A stretch of DNA of 64,000 nucleotides, from contig SZXW01000010.1 in NCBI GenBank assembly GCA_005862285.1, forward strand, positions 496,001-560,000, given 5' to 3'. Positions 1-8,474 of the stretch are shown here, piece after piece. This DNA comes from Chlorobium sp. Lineage in GTDB: Bacteria > Bacteroidota > Chlorobiia > Chlorobiales > Chlorobiaceae. Each line of letters starts with the position of its first letter. Position 1 is the first letter of the stretch. Below the pieces are notes generated by a model. That model did no database searches. It was not told where the DNA came from and saw nothing but the letters and a program-made list of their open reading frames with translations. The position numbers and the translations under genes are program-made.

Positions 1-145
1 CGAGCTAACCCTTGAAAATCACGGGCAAACCGGAAAGAACTTTTTTTCTGCCTCTTTTTTTCGGTATTTTTAATTATACACTTTTCTTTTCCCGGTTGTA
101 AACATGGGCTCTGTATCCTTCAATAAACAAAACAGGAGGTTCCTC

Positions 146-919
146 ATGTCAAAGATTCTCTCGCTCCTAACCGCAGCAATCTTCCTGGCTTTTTTATCTC
201 CCCGGTCAGTCGAGGCAAAAAATGCAAACCTCAAACTGGACCCGCGAACTGCTTTGGGCGCCTATACGGGAATGGTTGAAGAACATTTCGCCGGTATTTT
301 GCGTACCGTAAAAATTATCGCGTTGACGGATGAGGCAAAATCAGGAAAGTGGGAATCGGTAAAACCCCTTCTCGATGAGTTCAGCAAAGAGCTTCCGACC
401 GATGCGACAACATGGTATGCAATGCCTGACGGCAGTTACTATACAACGGAATCCGGCACGCTCAACAGCCAGAACCTGAAAGACCGGCCCTATTTCTCAA
501 GGATTCTTGCCGGTCAGGACGTTCTTGGAGATCTCGTGATCAGCAAGGCAACAGGTCATCGTTCGGTGATCGTAGCCAGCCCGGTAACTGTGAACGGAAA
601 AGTTGTTGCGGCTATCGGCATTTCAGTGAGGGTTCACCTGATTTCAGATATTGTCGCCGCTCAATTGAACCTCCCGGACAACACCTATTTCTATGCGCTC
701 GACCCGGAAACGAAAATCGTCCTTCACAAATATGCAGAACGTATGTTCAAGACCGTAAGCGATGTCGGGGATGAAAGCCTCGGTAACGAATTCAGGACTG
801 CCATGAATAAAAACGAGGGAGTTTTCGACTACAAGCTAAACGGAAAGAAAATGACATCGATATTCAGAAAATCTACTGCACTGGGATGGTATTTCTTCAT
901 TGCCCAGGAAAAGAAGTGA
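146..919 (+). CDS. Secreted Cache (dCache/PDC-type) sensor-domain protein without output domain
   Basis: The product is 257 aa. Residues 1-24 form a typical signal peptide ending in VEA, and the rest reads as a periplasmic Cache ligand-binding domain with elements such as WYAMPDGSYYT, RPYFSRILAG and SVIVASPV. These domains normally sit outside chemoreceptors, histidine kinases and diguanylate cyclases and bind small ligands. Here the protein stops right after the Cache fold (LGWYFFIAQEKK), with no second membrane helix or signalling domain. The start chosen is the ATG at 146 because an AGGAGG lies just upstream (134-139); a frame-compatible upstream ATG at 104 would add 14 residues before the signal peptide. 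It may work as a soluble binding protein for a separate receptor (inference). Confidence 0.8.
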   Translation: MSKILSLLTAAIFLAFLSPRSVEAKNANLKLDPRTALGAYTGMVEEHFAGILRTVKIIALTDEAKSGKWESVKPLLDEFSKELPTDATTWYAMPDGSYYTTESGTLNSQNLKDRPYFSRILAGQDVLGDLVISKATGHRSVIVASPVTVNGKVVAAIGISVRVHLISDIVAAQLNLPDNTYFYALDPETKIVLHKYAERMFKTVSDVGDESLGNEFRTAMNKNEGVFDYKLNGKKMTSIFRKSTALGWYFFIAQEKK

Positions 920-931
920 CAATGCTCTCGA

Positions 932-965
932 GGACAGGCGGACCGGATTAAAGGACTGCCTGTCC
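932..965. terminator. Hairpin between convergent genes
   Basis: Perfect 8-bp inverted repeat (GGACAGGC, 932-939, and GCCTGTCC, 958-965) just after the Cache gene and facing the 3' end of the FMN reductase gene. There is no strong T-run, so it is terminator-like rather than a textbook intrinsic terminator. Confidence 0.45.
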
Positions 966-995
966 AATCGTTAAAACTTTCCGGTGCTCATCAAT

Positions 996-1007
996 CCCCC
1001 CCCCCCC
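996..1007. repeat. 12-base poly-C homopolymer tract
   Basis: An uninterrupted run of 12 C lies three bases beyond the stop codon of the minus-strand FMN reductase gene, in the convergent intergenic gap. Length change here would not alter either protein. Confidence 0.9.
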
Positions 1008-1010
1008 GGT

Positions 1011-1565
1011 TCATCCTTTCGCATGCTGCTTGACCCATGAAACGAAACGGTCCATCCAGTTCTGCATGAACTGTCTGCTCGCCTCCCCGATCGATCCGTC
1101 TTCGAGGAACAATCCTTCCTTTGCCTGAATGAAAGCTTCCGGCTGCCCAAACGCAGGTACGTCGAGATAGGAAAGAATATTCCGGAGATGCTGCTGGGCT
1201 AGGGCCGTACCGATAGCGCCGCTCGAAATGCCCAGTATGCCGGCGGGCTTCCCCTTCCAGACGCTTTGTCCGTAAGGACGTGACGCATGGTCGATCGCAT
1301 TTTTCAGCACACCGGGAACAGAGCGGTTATATTCGGGGGTAACGAAAAGCAAGCCGTCCGCTTCACCGATCTCCGATTTCAGCCGCCTTACAGCATCGCA
1401 GGGGTTTGTTTCGTCATCCTGGTTGTAGAGCGGCAGATCATCGATCCGCACCCGGCTGAATGAAAAATCCGGCGGGGCCAGCCGTATCAGCGCTTCTGCA
1501 AGCCGCCGGTTCAACGACTCTTTCCTGATACTGCCGATAATACATGCAATCCTGTAATGGTCCAT
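1011..1565 (-). CDS. NADPH-dependent FMN reductase family protein
   Basis: The 184 aa product is a flavodoxin-like NAD(P)H:FMN/quinone reductase. The N-terminal phosphate-binding loop reads IIGSIRKESLNRRLA (about residues 9-23). The middle has the family signature TPEYNRSVPGVLKNAIDHASRP (quoted in part: TPEYNRSVPG, then KNAIDHASRP), followed by GILGISSGAIGTALAQ. Such enzymes use FMN to reduce quinones, chromate or azo compounds in the cytoplasm; the substrate cannot be told from sequence. The length is normal for the family. It lies 45 bp downstream of, and on the same strand as, the YgiD-like dioxygenase gene, so the two may be co-transcribed. Confidence 0.88.
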   Translation of the reverse strand: MDHYRIACIIGSIRKESLNRRLAEALIRLAPPDFSFSRVRIDDLPLYNQDDETNPCDAVRRLKSEIGEADGLLFVTPEYNRSVPGVLKNAIDHASRPYGQSVWKGKPAGILGISSGAIGTALAQQHLRNILSYLDVPAFGQPEAFIQAKEGLFLEDGSIGEASRQFMQNWMDRFVSWVKQHAKG

Positions 1566-1610
1566 GATAGTTCGATTTTAACTGTTATCATCATTCAATT
1601 GCACATGCTG

Positions 1611-2390
1611 TCAGCCCACTCTGACGCAGAGCATCGACAGCGAACCGCCCTCGATACCTTCAACCGGAAAAGAGATCTCTTCATTTTTGTTCCGCTGGGC
1701 AAGAATATAAAGCAGCGGCAGAAAATGATCGGGGGAAGGGACCGAAAGATTCGCATCGTTTCCAAGATTCCGGTAATCGACAAGTTCCCGGTCTCTGCCT
1801 TCAAGCATGAGCTGCCTTGCTTTTCCTTCGAACCGTGCCGCCCAGTCGAACGGTGGTGCATTCCCGTCGCCCCAGAGATACGTATGGAGGTTATGCACAA
1901 GGTTCCCGCTCCCGGCTATCAGGATCCCCTCATCGCGCAGGGACTGCAGCATGCGGCCGGTTTCGTAATGAAACTCCGGACCTTTCCTCCTGTCGATGCT
2001 GAGCTGCACTACCGGAATATCAGCGTCAGGAAACATATGGCAGAGCACTGCCCAGACACCGTGATCGAGACCGCGGTTCAAATCCATACGCACATCGAGC
2101 GGTTCGAGAAGCTGCTGCACCCTTGCCGCAAGTCCGGGGTTACCCGGTGCCGGATAAACCATCTCGAACAGCCCGCGTGGAAACCCGTAAAAATCATGAA
2201 TGGTTTCAGGATTCGTGCTTCCTGTTACCGCAAGGTCGTTGACATACCAGTGCGCCGATATGGCAATTATCGCTTCAGGCCGGGGTATCGACAAACCGAA
2301 GCGCCGCCACCCTTCAGTACAGGCATTGGATTCAAGGGCGTTCATCGGGTTTCCGTGCCCGAAAAAAATGGCAGGCATTCTTTTCTCCAT
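1611..2390 (-). CDS. ygiD: Extradiol dioxygenase of the YgiD/4,5-DOPA dioxygenase family
   Basis: A 259 aa class III (LigB-type) extradiol ring-cleaving dioxygenase. The metal-binding histidines typical of YgiD are visible in FFGHGNPMNAL (near residue 12), AISAHWY (near 47) and GLDHGVWAVLCHMFP (near 112-126), and the C-terminal half has GSGNLVHNLH with a further conserved histidine. Known relatives cleave catechols such as DOPA using Fe2+ or Zn2+; the substrate in an anaerobic phototroph is unclear, since the reaction needs oxygen. The start MEKRMPAIFFGHG is the only sensible one. The gene diverges from the amidotransferase gene across a 252-bp gap in which I saw no other gene. Confidence 0.85.
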   Translation of the reverse strand: MEKRMPAIFFGHGNPMNALESNACTEGWRRFGLSIPRPEAIIAISAHWYVNDLAVTGSTNPETIHDFYGFPRGLFEMVYPAPGNPGLAARVQQLLEPLDVRMDLNRGLDHGVWAVLCHMFPDADIPVVQLSIDRRKGPEFHYETGRMLQSLRDEGILIAGSGNLVHNLHTYLWGDGNAPPFDWAARFEGKARQLMLEGRDRELVDYRNLGNDANLSVPSPDHFLPLLYILAQRNKNEEISFPVEGIEGGSLSMLCVRVG

Positions 2391-2642
2391 TGCAGAACCT
2401 CCGGTTTATGATATCATGTTCCCTGTGAGAGATCCGTTTCAACCCCTGAAACGATATCCGGAAAAAGTATGAACGGAATCGTTCACCGTAAAGAACAAAT
2501 ACATTATCGCGGTTTTTACCGTTCACTCTTTTTCTATTTTCAGGAAAAAAGCATTTTCATATCTGTCCCGGAAGCTTTTTATACCTGGAAAATATCAACA
2601 TCACCATTACCCTGACGTTCAGCAATATTATCGGCTCACCAC

Positions 2643-3359
2643 ATGGCACATCCGCTTCTGATCATCAAAAACATCACCCGCGAGGGTCCCGGCCTTCTTG
2701 AAAACGCCCTCCATACACATGGCATCGCGTCACTGACAGCCGATATTTCAAGAGGTGATGAGTTCCCCGATCCGGGAAATTTCAAGGCCCTTTTCGTGCT
2801 CGGTGGCCCGTCGAGCGCCAATGACGATACCCCCGTCATGAATCGGCAGCTCAGGCAGATTGAAAAAGCGCTCTCTGATGAAATCCCCTTCCTCGGCATC
2901 TGCCTCGGGATGCAGACCCTCGTGAAGGCAGGCGGAGGAAAAGTCCTGAAATGCCCGGAGAAGGAAACGGGATTCATCGATCCCGAAGGCGTTCCGTACC
3001 GGATCGATCTTACAGAAGCCGGTTTTGAAGATCCTCTTTTTGCGGGCCTCGGAAAAAGTTTTCCGGTTTTCCAGCTCCACGGCGAAACCGTCGAGCTGCC
3101 CAAGAGCGGTATGCAAATGCTGGCAACGGGCTCCCGATGCCAGGTCCAGGCGGTAAGGGCGGGAAAAAACGCCTACGGCCTGCAATGCCATTTCGAACTT
3201 ACACAAGAAATGTTTTTCAGCTGGCTCGATAACGACGCAGACCTGAAAACCATGGACCGGAACCTTCTCACCCGTCAGTTCGAAGAACTGAGGGAAGAGT
3301 ATACTGCAACAGGACTGGCACTCATGAACAATTTTCTGCGGATCGCGGGCCTTGCCTGA
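2643..3359 (+). CDS. Class I glutamine amidotransferase (GMP synthase-like GATase domain)
   Basis: The 238 aa product is a stand-alone class I GATase. The nucleophile elbow FLGICLGMQTL carries the catalytic Cys near residue 82, and the His and Glu of the triad are seen in LQCHFELTQEMFFSW near residue 180. Such proteins hydrolyse glutamine to feed ammonia to a partner, or act as peptidase-like gamma-glutamyl hydrolases; no partner synthetase is adjacent. The stop overlaps the start of the photolyase gene by 8 bp, so the two are almost certainly translated from one message. Confidence 0.85.
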   Translation: MAHPLLIIKNITREGPGLLENALHTHGIASLTADISRGDEFPDPGNFKALFVLGGPSSANDDTPVMNRQLRQIEKALSDEIPFLGICLGMQTLVKAGGGKVLKCPEKETGFIDPEGVPYRIDLTEAGFEDPLFAGLGKSFPVFQLHGETVELPKSGMQMLATGSRCQVQAVRAGKNAYGLQCHFELTQEMFFSWLDNDADLKTMDRNLLTRQFEELREEYTATGLALMNNFLRIAGLA

Positions 3360-4713
3360 ACCGGATACATTACCGGTCGATCCGCGCCGGATCACGCTTC
3401 TGAATGAATGCGCCTATATTGGGGGGCCGGTGCTCTACTGGATGTCGCGCGACCAGAGGGTGAGAAACAACTGGGCGCTGCTCTTCGCACACCATAAAGC
3501 CGCGACCCGGAAACAGCCTTTAACGGTGGTCTTCACGCTCGCACCCTCTTTTCCCGGAGCTGCTCCGGCCCACTACCGCTTCATGCTCGAAGGTCTGCAG
3601 GAAATAGAAACCGGCCTCGGAAAGCTCAACATCCCTTTCACGCTTCTCTTCGGCGAACCGGAGAAAGTGCTTCCCGATTATCTCGACAAAACTGGTGCAG
3701 GGATAGTGGTAAGTGATTATTCCCCTCTGAAGATCTCAAGGGGATGGAAGTCAGCCGTCGCGAAAAACATTACGGTGCCGCTTTACGAGGTCGATACCCA
3801 CAACATCGTTCCATGCCGGATCGCTTCAGAGAAACAGGAGTTTTCGGCAAGAACGCTGCGCCCGAAAATCACTGCGATGCTTGGCGAGTTTCTGAGGCCA
3901 TTCCCGGATTTGAAACCACTGCCTTATCCATTTGCCGATCATTCGAACGATTGGCGTAAAGCGTTCGAGTTCGCGGATTCCATGCATGACTCAACTCCCG
4001 CAGGCTGGCCTGTGCCGGGTGAGAATGCCGCCAAACTTTGCCTTGAATCGTTCATTTCCGGAGGGCTTCACCGTTATTCGGAAAAGCGCAACGATCCCAA
4101 TGCCTGTGCTGTTTCGAACCTTTCGCCATACCTGCATTTCGGCCAAATCAGCGCTCAGAGCGTCGCCCTTCGGGTAATAACGGCCGGAGCATCCGAGGCC
4201 GATACCGCGGCGTTTCTCGAAGAGCTTATCGTTCGAAGGGAGCTTTCTGAAAATTACTGTCACTACAACGCCCGTTACGACACATACGACGGCATACCGG
4301 CATGGGCCCGTGCAACACTCGATCTCCACTCGCGAGACCCGCGGGATTATATCTACGGTGAGGAAGCATTCGAAAAGGCCGCTACCCATGACAGGCTCTG
4401 GAACGCAGCCCAGAGGGAACTTCTCGAAACCGGAAAGATTCACGGCTACATGCGTATGTACTGGGCGAAGAAAATACTCGAGTGGAGTGAAACCCCGAGG
4501 ATGGCTTTCGAGACGGCACTTAAGCTGAACGACCGCTTCGCACTTGACGGGAGAGACCCGAACGGCTATACGGGAGTGGCCTGGTCGATAGGAGGAGTGC
4601 ACGACCGGCCCTGGTTCGAGAGGCCGGTCTATGGCAAAATCCGCTACATGAACGCTTCCGGCTGTGCGAGAAAGTTCGATGTTGAAAAATACATCAATCG
4701 TTTCGGGTGCTGA
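3352..4713 (+). CDS. phr: Class II deoxyribodipyrimidine photolyase
   Basis: The 453 aa product repairs cyclobutane pyrimidine dimers with light, using reduced FAD. It has the N-terminal Rossmann-like antenna domain (VLYWMSRDQRVRNNWALLFA near residue 27) and the class II FAD-binding C-terminus, with HGYMRMYWAKKILEW near residue 365 and LNDRFALDGRDPNGYTGVAW near residue 390. The reading frame opens with TTG at 3352, overlapping the amidotransferase stop; the first ATG would remove conserved N-terminal sequence, so TTG is favoured. UV repair suits an organism that lives by capturing light. The 3' end converges on rnr with only 12 bp between them. Confidence 0.92.
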   Translation: MPEPDTLPVDPRRITLLNECAYIGGPVLYWMSRDQRVRNNWALLFAHHKAATRKQPLTVVFTLAPSFPGAAPAHYRFMLEGLQEIETGLGKLNIPFTLLFGEPEKVLPDYLDKTGAGIVVSDYSPLKISRGWKSAVAKNITVPLYEVDTHNIVPCRIASEKQEFSARTLRPKITAMLGEFLRPFPDLKPLPYPFADHSNDWRKAFEFADSMHDSTPAGWPVPGENAAKLCLESFISGGLHRYSEKRNDPNACAVSNLSPYLHFGQISAQSVALRVITAGASEADTAAFLEELIVRRELSENYCHYNARYDTYDGIPAWARATLDLHSRDPRDYIYGEEAFEKAATHDRLWNAAQRELLETGKIHGYMRMYWAKKILEWSETPRMAFETALKLNDRFALDGRDPNGYTGVAWSIGGVHDRPWFERPVYGKIRYMNASGCARKFDVEKYINRFGC

Positions 4714-4725
4714 AACCCTTCGAAC

Positions 4726-7155
4726 TCACTCCAGGGCAAGATCGATTGTGCGCCGATCGATGTCTACGCTGTGCACCTTGACTTTCAGGCGCTTGCCTAT
4801 CTGCAGCTTTTTCTTCTTGCGCTTGCCGATAAGCGAATAGGTCGCCTCGTCATACTCGTAATAGTCATCGGTGAGGTTGCGCATGTGCACCATTCCCTCG
4901 ATCGCGAAATCGACCAGCCTGACATAAATGCCATAATCGGTTGCGCCGGAAATCACGCCGGGATAGACCTTGCCGACATGGCTTGCCATATATTCGACCT
5001 GCTTGAGCTTGATTGACTCGCGCTCGGCCTCGGTAGCGCTTTTCTCGCGTTCGTTGGATATCTGGGAAACGGTGCTGATCTTCTCGGCAAGCTCCTTGAG
5101 CCTGGCATCGGATATTTTCTTCCGTTTCTTCCTCAGGCCCTCGTATTCAAAGAGCAGCCGGTGCACCAGCAGGTCGGGGTAACGCCTGATGGGAGAGGTA
5201 AAATGCGTGTAGTGTTCGAACCCGAGGCCGAAATGCCCTCCGTTCTCGCCGGTATAGATCGCCTTGGACATGCAGCGAAGCACGAGCTCGTTGACCAGGA
5301 ACTCGATATTCGACCCTTTCACCTGCTGCAGCAGCTGACGCAATGCCCTGGCTGAAACGATAGGCCCCTCTTTCGAACGGTTGATCTTCAGGTCGAAACC
5401 AAGCCGCTTGACAAAATTGGCGAGGATCAGCACCTTTTCCTGCTGGGGAGCGTCATGGACCCTGTAGATGACAGGCCGGGAACCCTTCTTCTCTACCTTG
5501 AAGTTCTTCGTGAGGTATTCTGCAACCTTGCGATTTGCAAGCAGCATGAACTCCTCGATGAGACGGTGGCTGCCGAGCCGCTCTTTCTTCATGACCTCGA
5601 GGGGTTCGCCGTTCTTGCCGAGCCTGAAACGCACTTCCTCGGTCTCGAAATCGAGTCCGCCATGACTGAAGCGTTTTTCGCGAAGGATAATGCTCAGACG
5701 TTCGAGAAGCTGCAGTTCGGTTACGTAATCACCCTCCCCTCTCGTGAGGATCTCTTCGACATCTTCGTAGGTAAAACGCCGTTTCGAATGAATGACGGTC
5801 TTGTGAAACTCGTGTTTGTGGATTTCTCCTTCAGCGCTCATGGTGAAAAACACCGAGTAAGCCATCCGGTCCACGCCGGGATTGAGGCTGCAGACCTGTT
5901 CGGAAAGCCTTGCAGGGAGCATCGGAATGACACGGTCAACCAGATAGACCGAAGTTGCGCGTTTCAGGGCTTCACGGTCGAGCGGCGAGTTTTCCGGTAC
6001 GTAATGGGAAACATCGGCAATATGTACTCCGATCGAATACATACCTTTCTCGAGGCTCTCGACCGAAAGGGCGTCGTCGAAATCCTTCGCATCGACAGGA
6101 TCGATGGTGAAAACGGTCTTGTCCCGGATATCAAGCCTCCCTTCAAGGTCCTTGTCCGAAATACCTTCGCGGATGGATGCTGCGTAATCAAGCAGTGGCT
6201 TGTCGAAGGTTTCGTCGATGCCTTTGCTTCTTGCGATCGCGCTTACTTCGGCCATAGAATCTCCGGCCTTGCCGAGAACTTCCAGCACTTTGCCCTGGAT
6301 AATACCTTCCTTGCTGAAATCGAGCTCGCCGATCAGCACTTTCAGGCCGTCGCCTGCTTTCGGGGCAAATTTGATCGGCACCACGATTTCCGGCAGGATC
6401 TTGCGCACATCGGGCTTGAGGGTGAACTTGCGGTTCGCCTTGACAAGAGTGCCGATGATTGTGGTAATCTTGCGTGACAGCACCTTCATGATGATGCCTT
6501 CGCACCGCTCGTGGGGAGTGGATTTTCTGGTATATGTTTCCGGCACCTTGGTGATGACCACTTCGACTTCATCACCGTGGATGGCGGCATTGATGTCGCC
6601 CGCCTTGATGAATACGTCGTCGTCGAACCCTTCGACATCGACGAAACCGTAACCGTTCGGGTGCGTGGAAATATGGCCGGTATAGCTCTGGTTGACCTTG
6701 TACCGCTCCTTGCCGTCCACCGGAAAAGGCTTTGCCAGCTCGATGACCTCTTCGAAGGTCGCCGGTTCCGTTCCGGACATACCATAGCAGCGGTTGGAGT
6801 CCTTGTCGACTACCCCTTCCTCCTGAAGCTTGTGAAGAACATACCAGAAACCGGGAAGCTGCCAGGACTCCGTGTAACCGAGCATTCTGGCGATGTCGAG
6901 GGACCGGAAGCGTTCGCCTTCACGATCGGAGAAAAAATTGATGATTTCGGAGGCGAGTGAGCTTTCACCGCGCCTGAAAAGAAATTCGTTGATGAGGATA
7001 TGGTCGTTCGGCCGCACACGCTCGCCGCTGACCTGAGGTGATTTTCGCGAGCTCCTCCGAGCCTTTTGTTCTTTCTGTGCTTTCTGCTCCTTCGGTACGG
7101 ACTGTTCAGTCTGTCCGGAAGGTTTTAATTTCCGCCTGTTGCGCTGTCTTGCCAC
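4726..7155 (-). CDS. rnr: Ribonuclease R
   Basis: The 809 aa enzyme is a processive 3'-5' exoribonuclease of the RNase II superfamily that degrades structured RNA. Domains in order: a basic low-complexity N-terminus (residues 1-45, rich in K, Q and R), a winged-helix segment (about 50-125), cold-shock domains (about 145-310, with [17 protein letters not shown]), the RNB catalytic domain with [15 protein letters not shown] (near residue 355, the metal-binding aspartates), and a C-terminal S1 domain ([15 protein letters not shown] near 735). Length is normal. The codon at the expected start is GTG (7155); an ATG a few codons upstream is closed by TAG. It is monocistronic as far as can be seen and diverges from the FISUMP gene. 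Confidence 0.95.
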   Translation of the reverse strand: MARQRNRRKLKPSGQTEQSVPKEQKAQKEQKARRSSRKSPQVSGERVRPNDHILINEFLFRRGESSLASEIINFFSDREGERFRSLDIARMLGYTESWQLPGFWYVLHKLQEEGVVDKDSNRCYGMSGTEPATFEEVIELAKPFPVDGKERYKVNQSYTGHISTHPNGYGFVDVEGFDDDVFIKAGDINAAIHGDEVEVVITKVPETYTRKSTPHERCEGIIMKVLSRKITTIIGTLVKANRKFTLKPDVRKILPEIVVPIKFAPKAGDGLKVLIGELDFSKEGIIQGKVLEVLGKAGDSMAEVSAIARSKGIDETFDKPLLDYAASIREGISDKDLEGRLDIRDKTVFTIDPVDAKDFDDALSVESLEKGMYSIGVHIADVSHYVPENSPLDREALKRATSVYLVDRVIPMLPARLSEQVCSLNPGVDRMAYSVFFTMSAEGEIHKHEFHKTVIHSKRRFTYEDVEEILTRGEGDYVTELQLLERLSIILREKRFSHGGLDFETEEVRFRLGKNGEPLEVMKKERLGSHRLIEEFMLLANRKVAEYLTKNFKVEKKGSRPVIYRVHDAPQQEKVLILANFVKRLGFDLKINRSKEGPIVSARALRQLLQQVKGSNIEFLVNELVLRCMSKAIYTGENGGHFGLGFEHYTHFTSPIRRYPDLLVHRLLFEYEGLRKKRKKISDARLKELAEKISTVSQISNEREKSATEAERESIKLKQVEYMASHVGKVYPGVISGATDYGIYVRLVDFAIEGMVHMRNLTDDYYEYDEATYSLIGKRKKKKLQIGKRLKVKVHSVDIDRRTIDLALE

Positions 7156-7443
7156 TACATTCCATCATTTTTGCCGGGGGTTCGTGATACTCGAGAAACC
7201 TCGAGACGGTAAACCGTTCCGGCCCGTTCAGTCAAAACTTTTTCAAACTTTCTGAAGTTAATATGAGAATAAATCAGCAAAAAACCAGCGTCACGGCCGA
7301 ATTGACTGAACCGTACTTATCCGGTTGCAAGTAATAAAGTCCACGGAAAAACACATGCCGGGAAAGTAAGGTTGTGCAATTTTCCGGTTAAGGGGATAAT
7401 CCGGATGAAAATGTCCTCACAATAACATTAAAGAACAAACATA

Positions 7444-8142
7444 ATGAAAAGAAACCACAAAACACCCTTGAAAGCTGTAATTATCCTTTTAATTGCCGCT
7501 GTTATTCCATTTTTAACAGTAAACGCCAAAACACCAAAACGCCAAAACACAAGCAAACAAAACGCAAGCAAACAAAACGGCAGCAAAATCGTCACTATCG
7601 CAGGGCACGAGTGGATGGTAGAAAACCTTGCCGTCGACCATTACAGGAACGGCGACCCCATTCCAATGGTTGAAGATCCTGAACAATGGGTCCAGCTCAC
7701 TACCGGCGCATGGTGTTATTACGAAAACAGGAGCGAAAACGGCGTGACATACGGCAAACTTTATAACTGGTATGCAGTCAACGATCCTCGCGGACTCGCT
7801 CCCGAAGGATGGCATGTAGCGACCGACAACGAATGGAACGATATCGTCGCAGCCCTTGGCGGTGAAAAAGCTGCCGGCACCAGGCTTAAATCGACGGTAC
7901 TCTGGAAAACCTCTCTTGTCGGCTCCGACAACAGTTCCGGATTTACCGCCATCCCGTCCGGATACCGCAGCAGCAACGGCACGTTCTCACTGCTTGGAAC
8001 CAACAGCAGCTTCTGGACTGCAACTGAAGAAAACGCCTATTCCGCATGGTACCGTGACATGTACAACAGCTACTCGGCGGTTTACCGCATATCGACAAGC
8101 AAAACGCAAGGTTTTGCCGTTCGCTGCGTAAAAAACTATTGA
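7444..8142 (+). CDS. Secreted FISUMP-domain protein
   Basis: The product is 232 aa. Residues 1-28 are a signal peptide (ending TVNA), followed by a short Lys/Gln/Asn/Ser linker made of near-repeats, then a domain matching the Fibrobacter succinogenes major paralogous domain. Its hallmarks are all present: EWMVENLAV (about 58-66), GKLYNWYAV (about 103), LAPEGWHVATDNEWN (about 118), GFTAIPSGYR (about 163), FWTATE (about 190) and the terminal GFAVRCVKN. This fold is found in secreted proteins of Fibrobacteres, Bacteroidetes and Chlorobi, and its function is unknown. It diverges from rnr across 288 bp in which I recognise nothing else. A strong hairpin follows the stop. Confidence 0.85.
   Translation: MKRNHKTPLKAVIILLIAAVIPFLTVNAKTPKRQNTSKQNASKQNGSKIVTIAGHEWMVENLAVDHYRNGDPIPMVEDPEQWVQLTTGAWCYYENRSENGVTYGKLYNWYAVNDPRGLAPEGWHVATDNEWNDIVAALGGEKAAGTRLKSTVLWKTSLVGSDNSSGFTAIPSGYRSSNGTFSLLGTNSSFWTATEENAYSAWYRDMYNSYSAVYRISTSKTQGFAVRCVKNY
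7551..7580 (+). repeat. 15-bp tandem repeat in the linker of the FISUMP protein
   Basis: AAGCAAACAAAACG followed by C or G occurs twice head to tail (7551-7565, 7566-7580), preceded at 7524-7550 by further CCAAAAC-type repeats. The unit is a multiple of three, so copy-number change would lengthen or shorten the linker (repeating SKQN) without breaking the frame. Confidence 0.75.
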
Positions 8143-8174
8143 CAGGCGCTATCCGACTTCATAGTGTTGTATAA

Positions 8175-8214
8175 AGCCGGCAAGAGAAATCAACAGGAAC
8201 CTCTCTTGCCGGCT
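8175..8214. terminator. Hairpin after the FISUMP gene
   Basis: A perfect 12-bp inverted repeat, AGCCGGCAAGAG (8175-8186) with CTCTTGCCGGCT (8203-8214), lies 33 bp after the stop codon. No long T-run follows, so termination strength is uncertain. Confidence 0.6.
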
Positions 8215-8474
8215 GATTCTCTACCTCGGAGGAGCGATTGCACTCGTTATCGCAGGGTTCAACTTTCACACTGAATTCATGCAATAGAGCGGCATGTAAC
8301 GAGAAGTGACTCTTCTATGATTCTGCCTATTTATGATTTACAGGATTTATTAGACTCGACACAATGTTTGATTAATGTTGAACGTTGGTGGTATTTTCCT
8401 TTAACGGGTACTGAATTCTGTCACCTTTTTTACCCTGACATCGGATTCATGAATAAACACACGGAGTGTGTTTT
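8215..8474. other. Intergenic stretch before the GH65 gene
   Basis: No convincing gene. A reading frame ending at 8286 gives a hydrophobic peptide (LILYLGGAIALVIAG) but has no start codon, so it may be a gene remnant or chance. The 3' end holds the ribosome-binding site of the GH65 gene (GGAG, 8463-8466). Confidence 0.4.

Noticed and set aside
8190-8286. Frame encoding a hydrophobic peptide ending before the GH65 gene
   Set aside because: No start codon in frame; part of it lies in the terminator hairpin.
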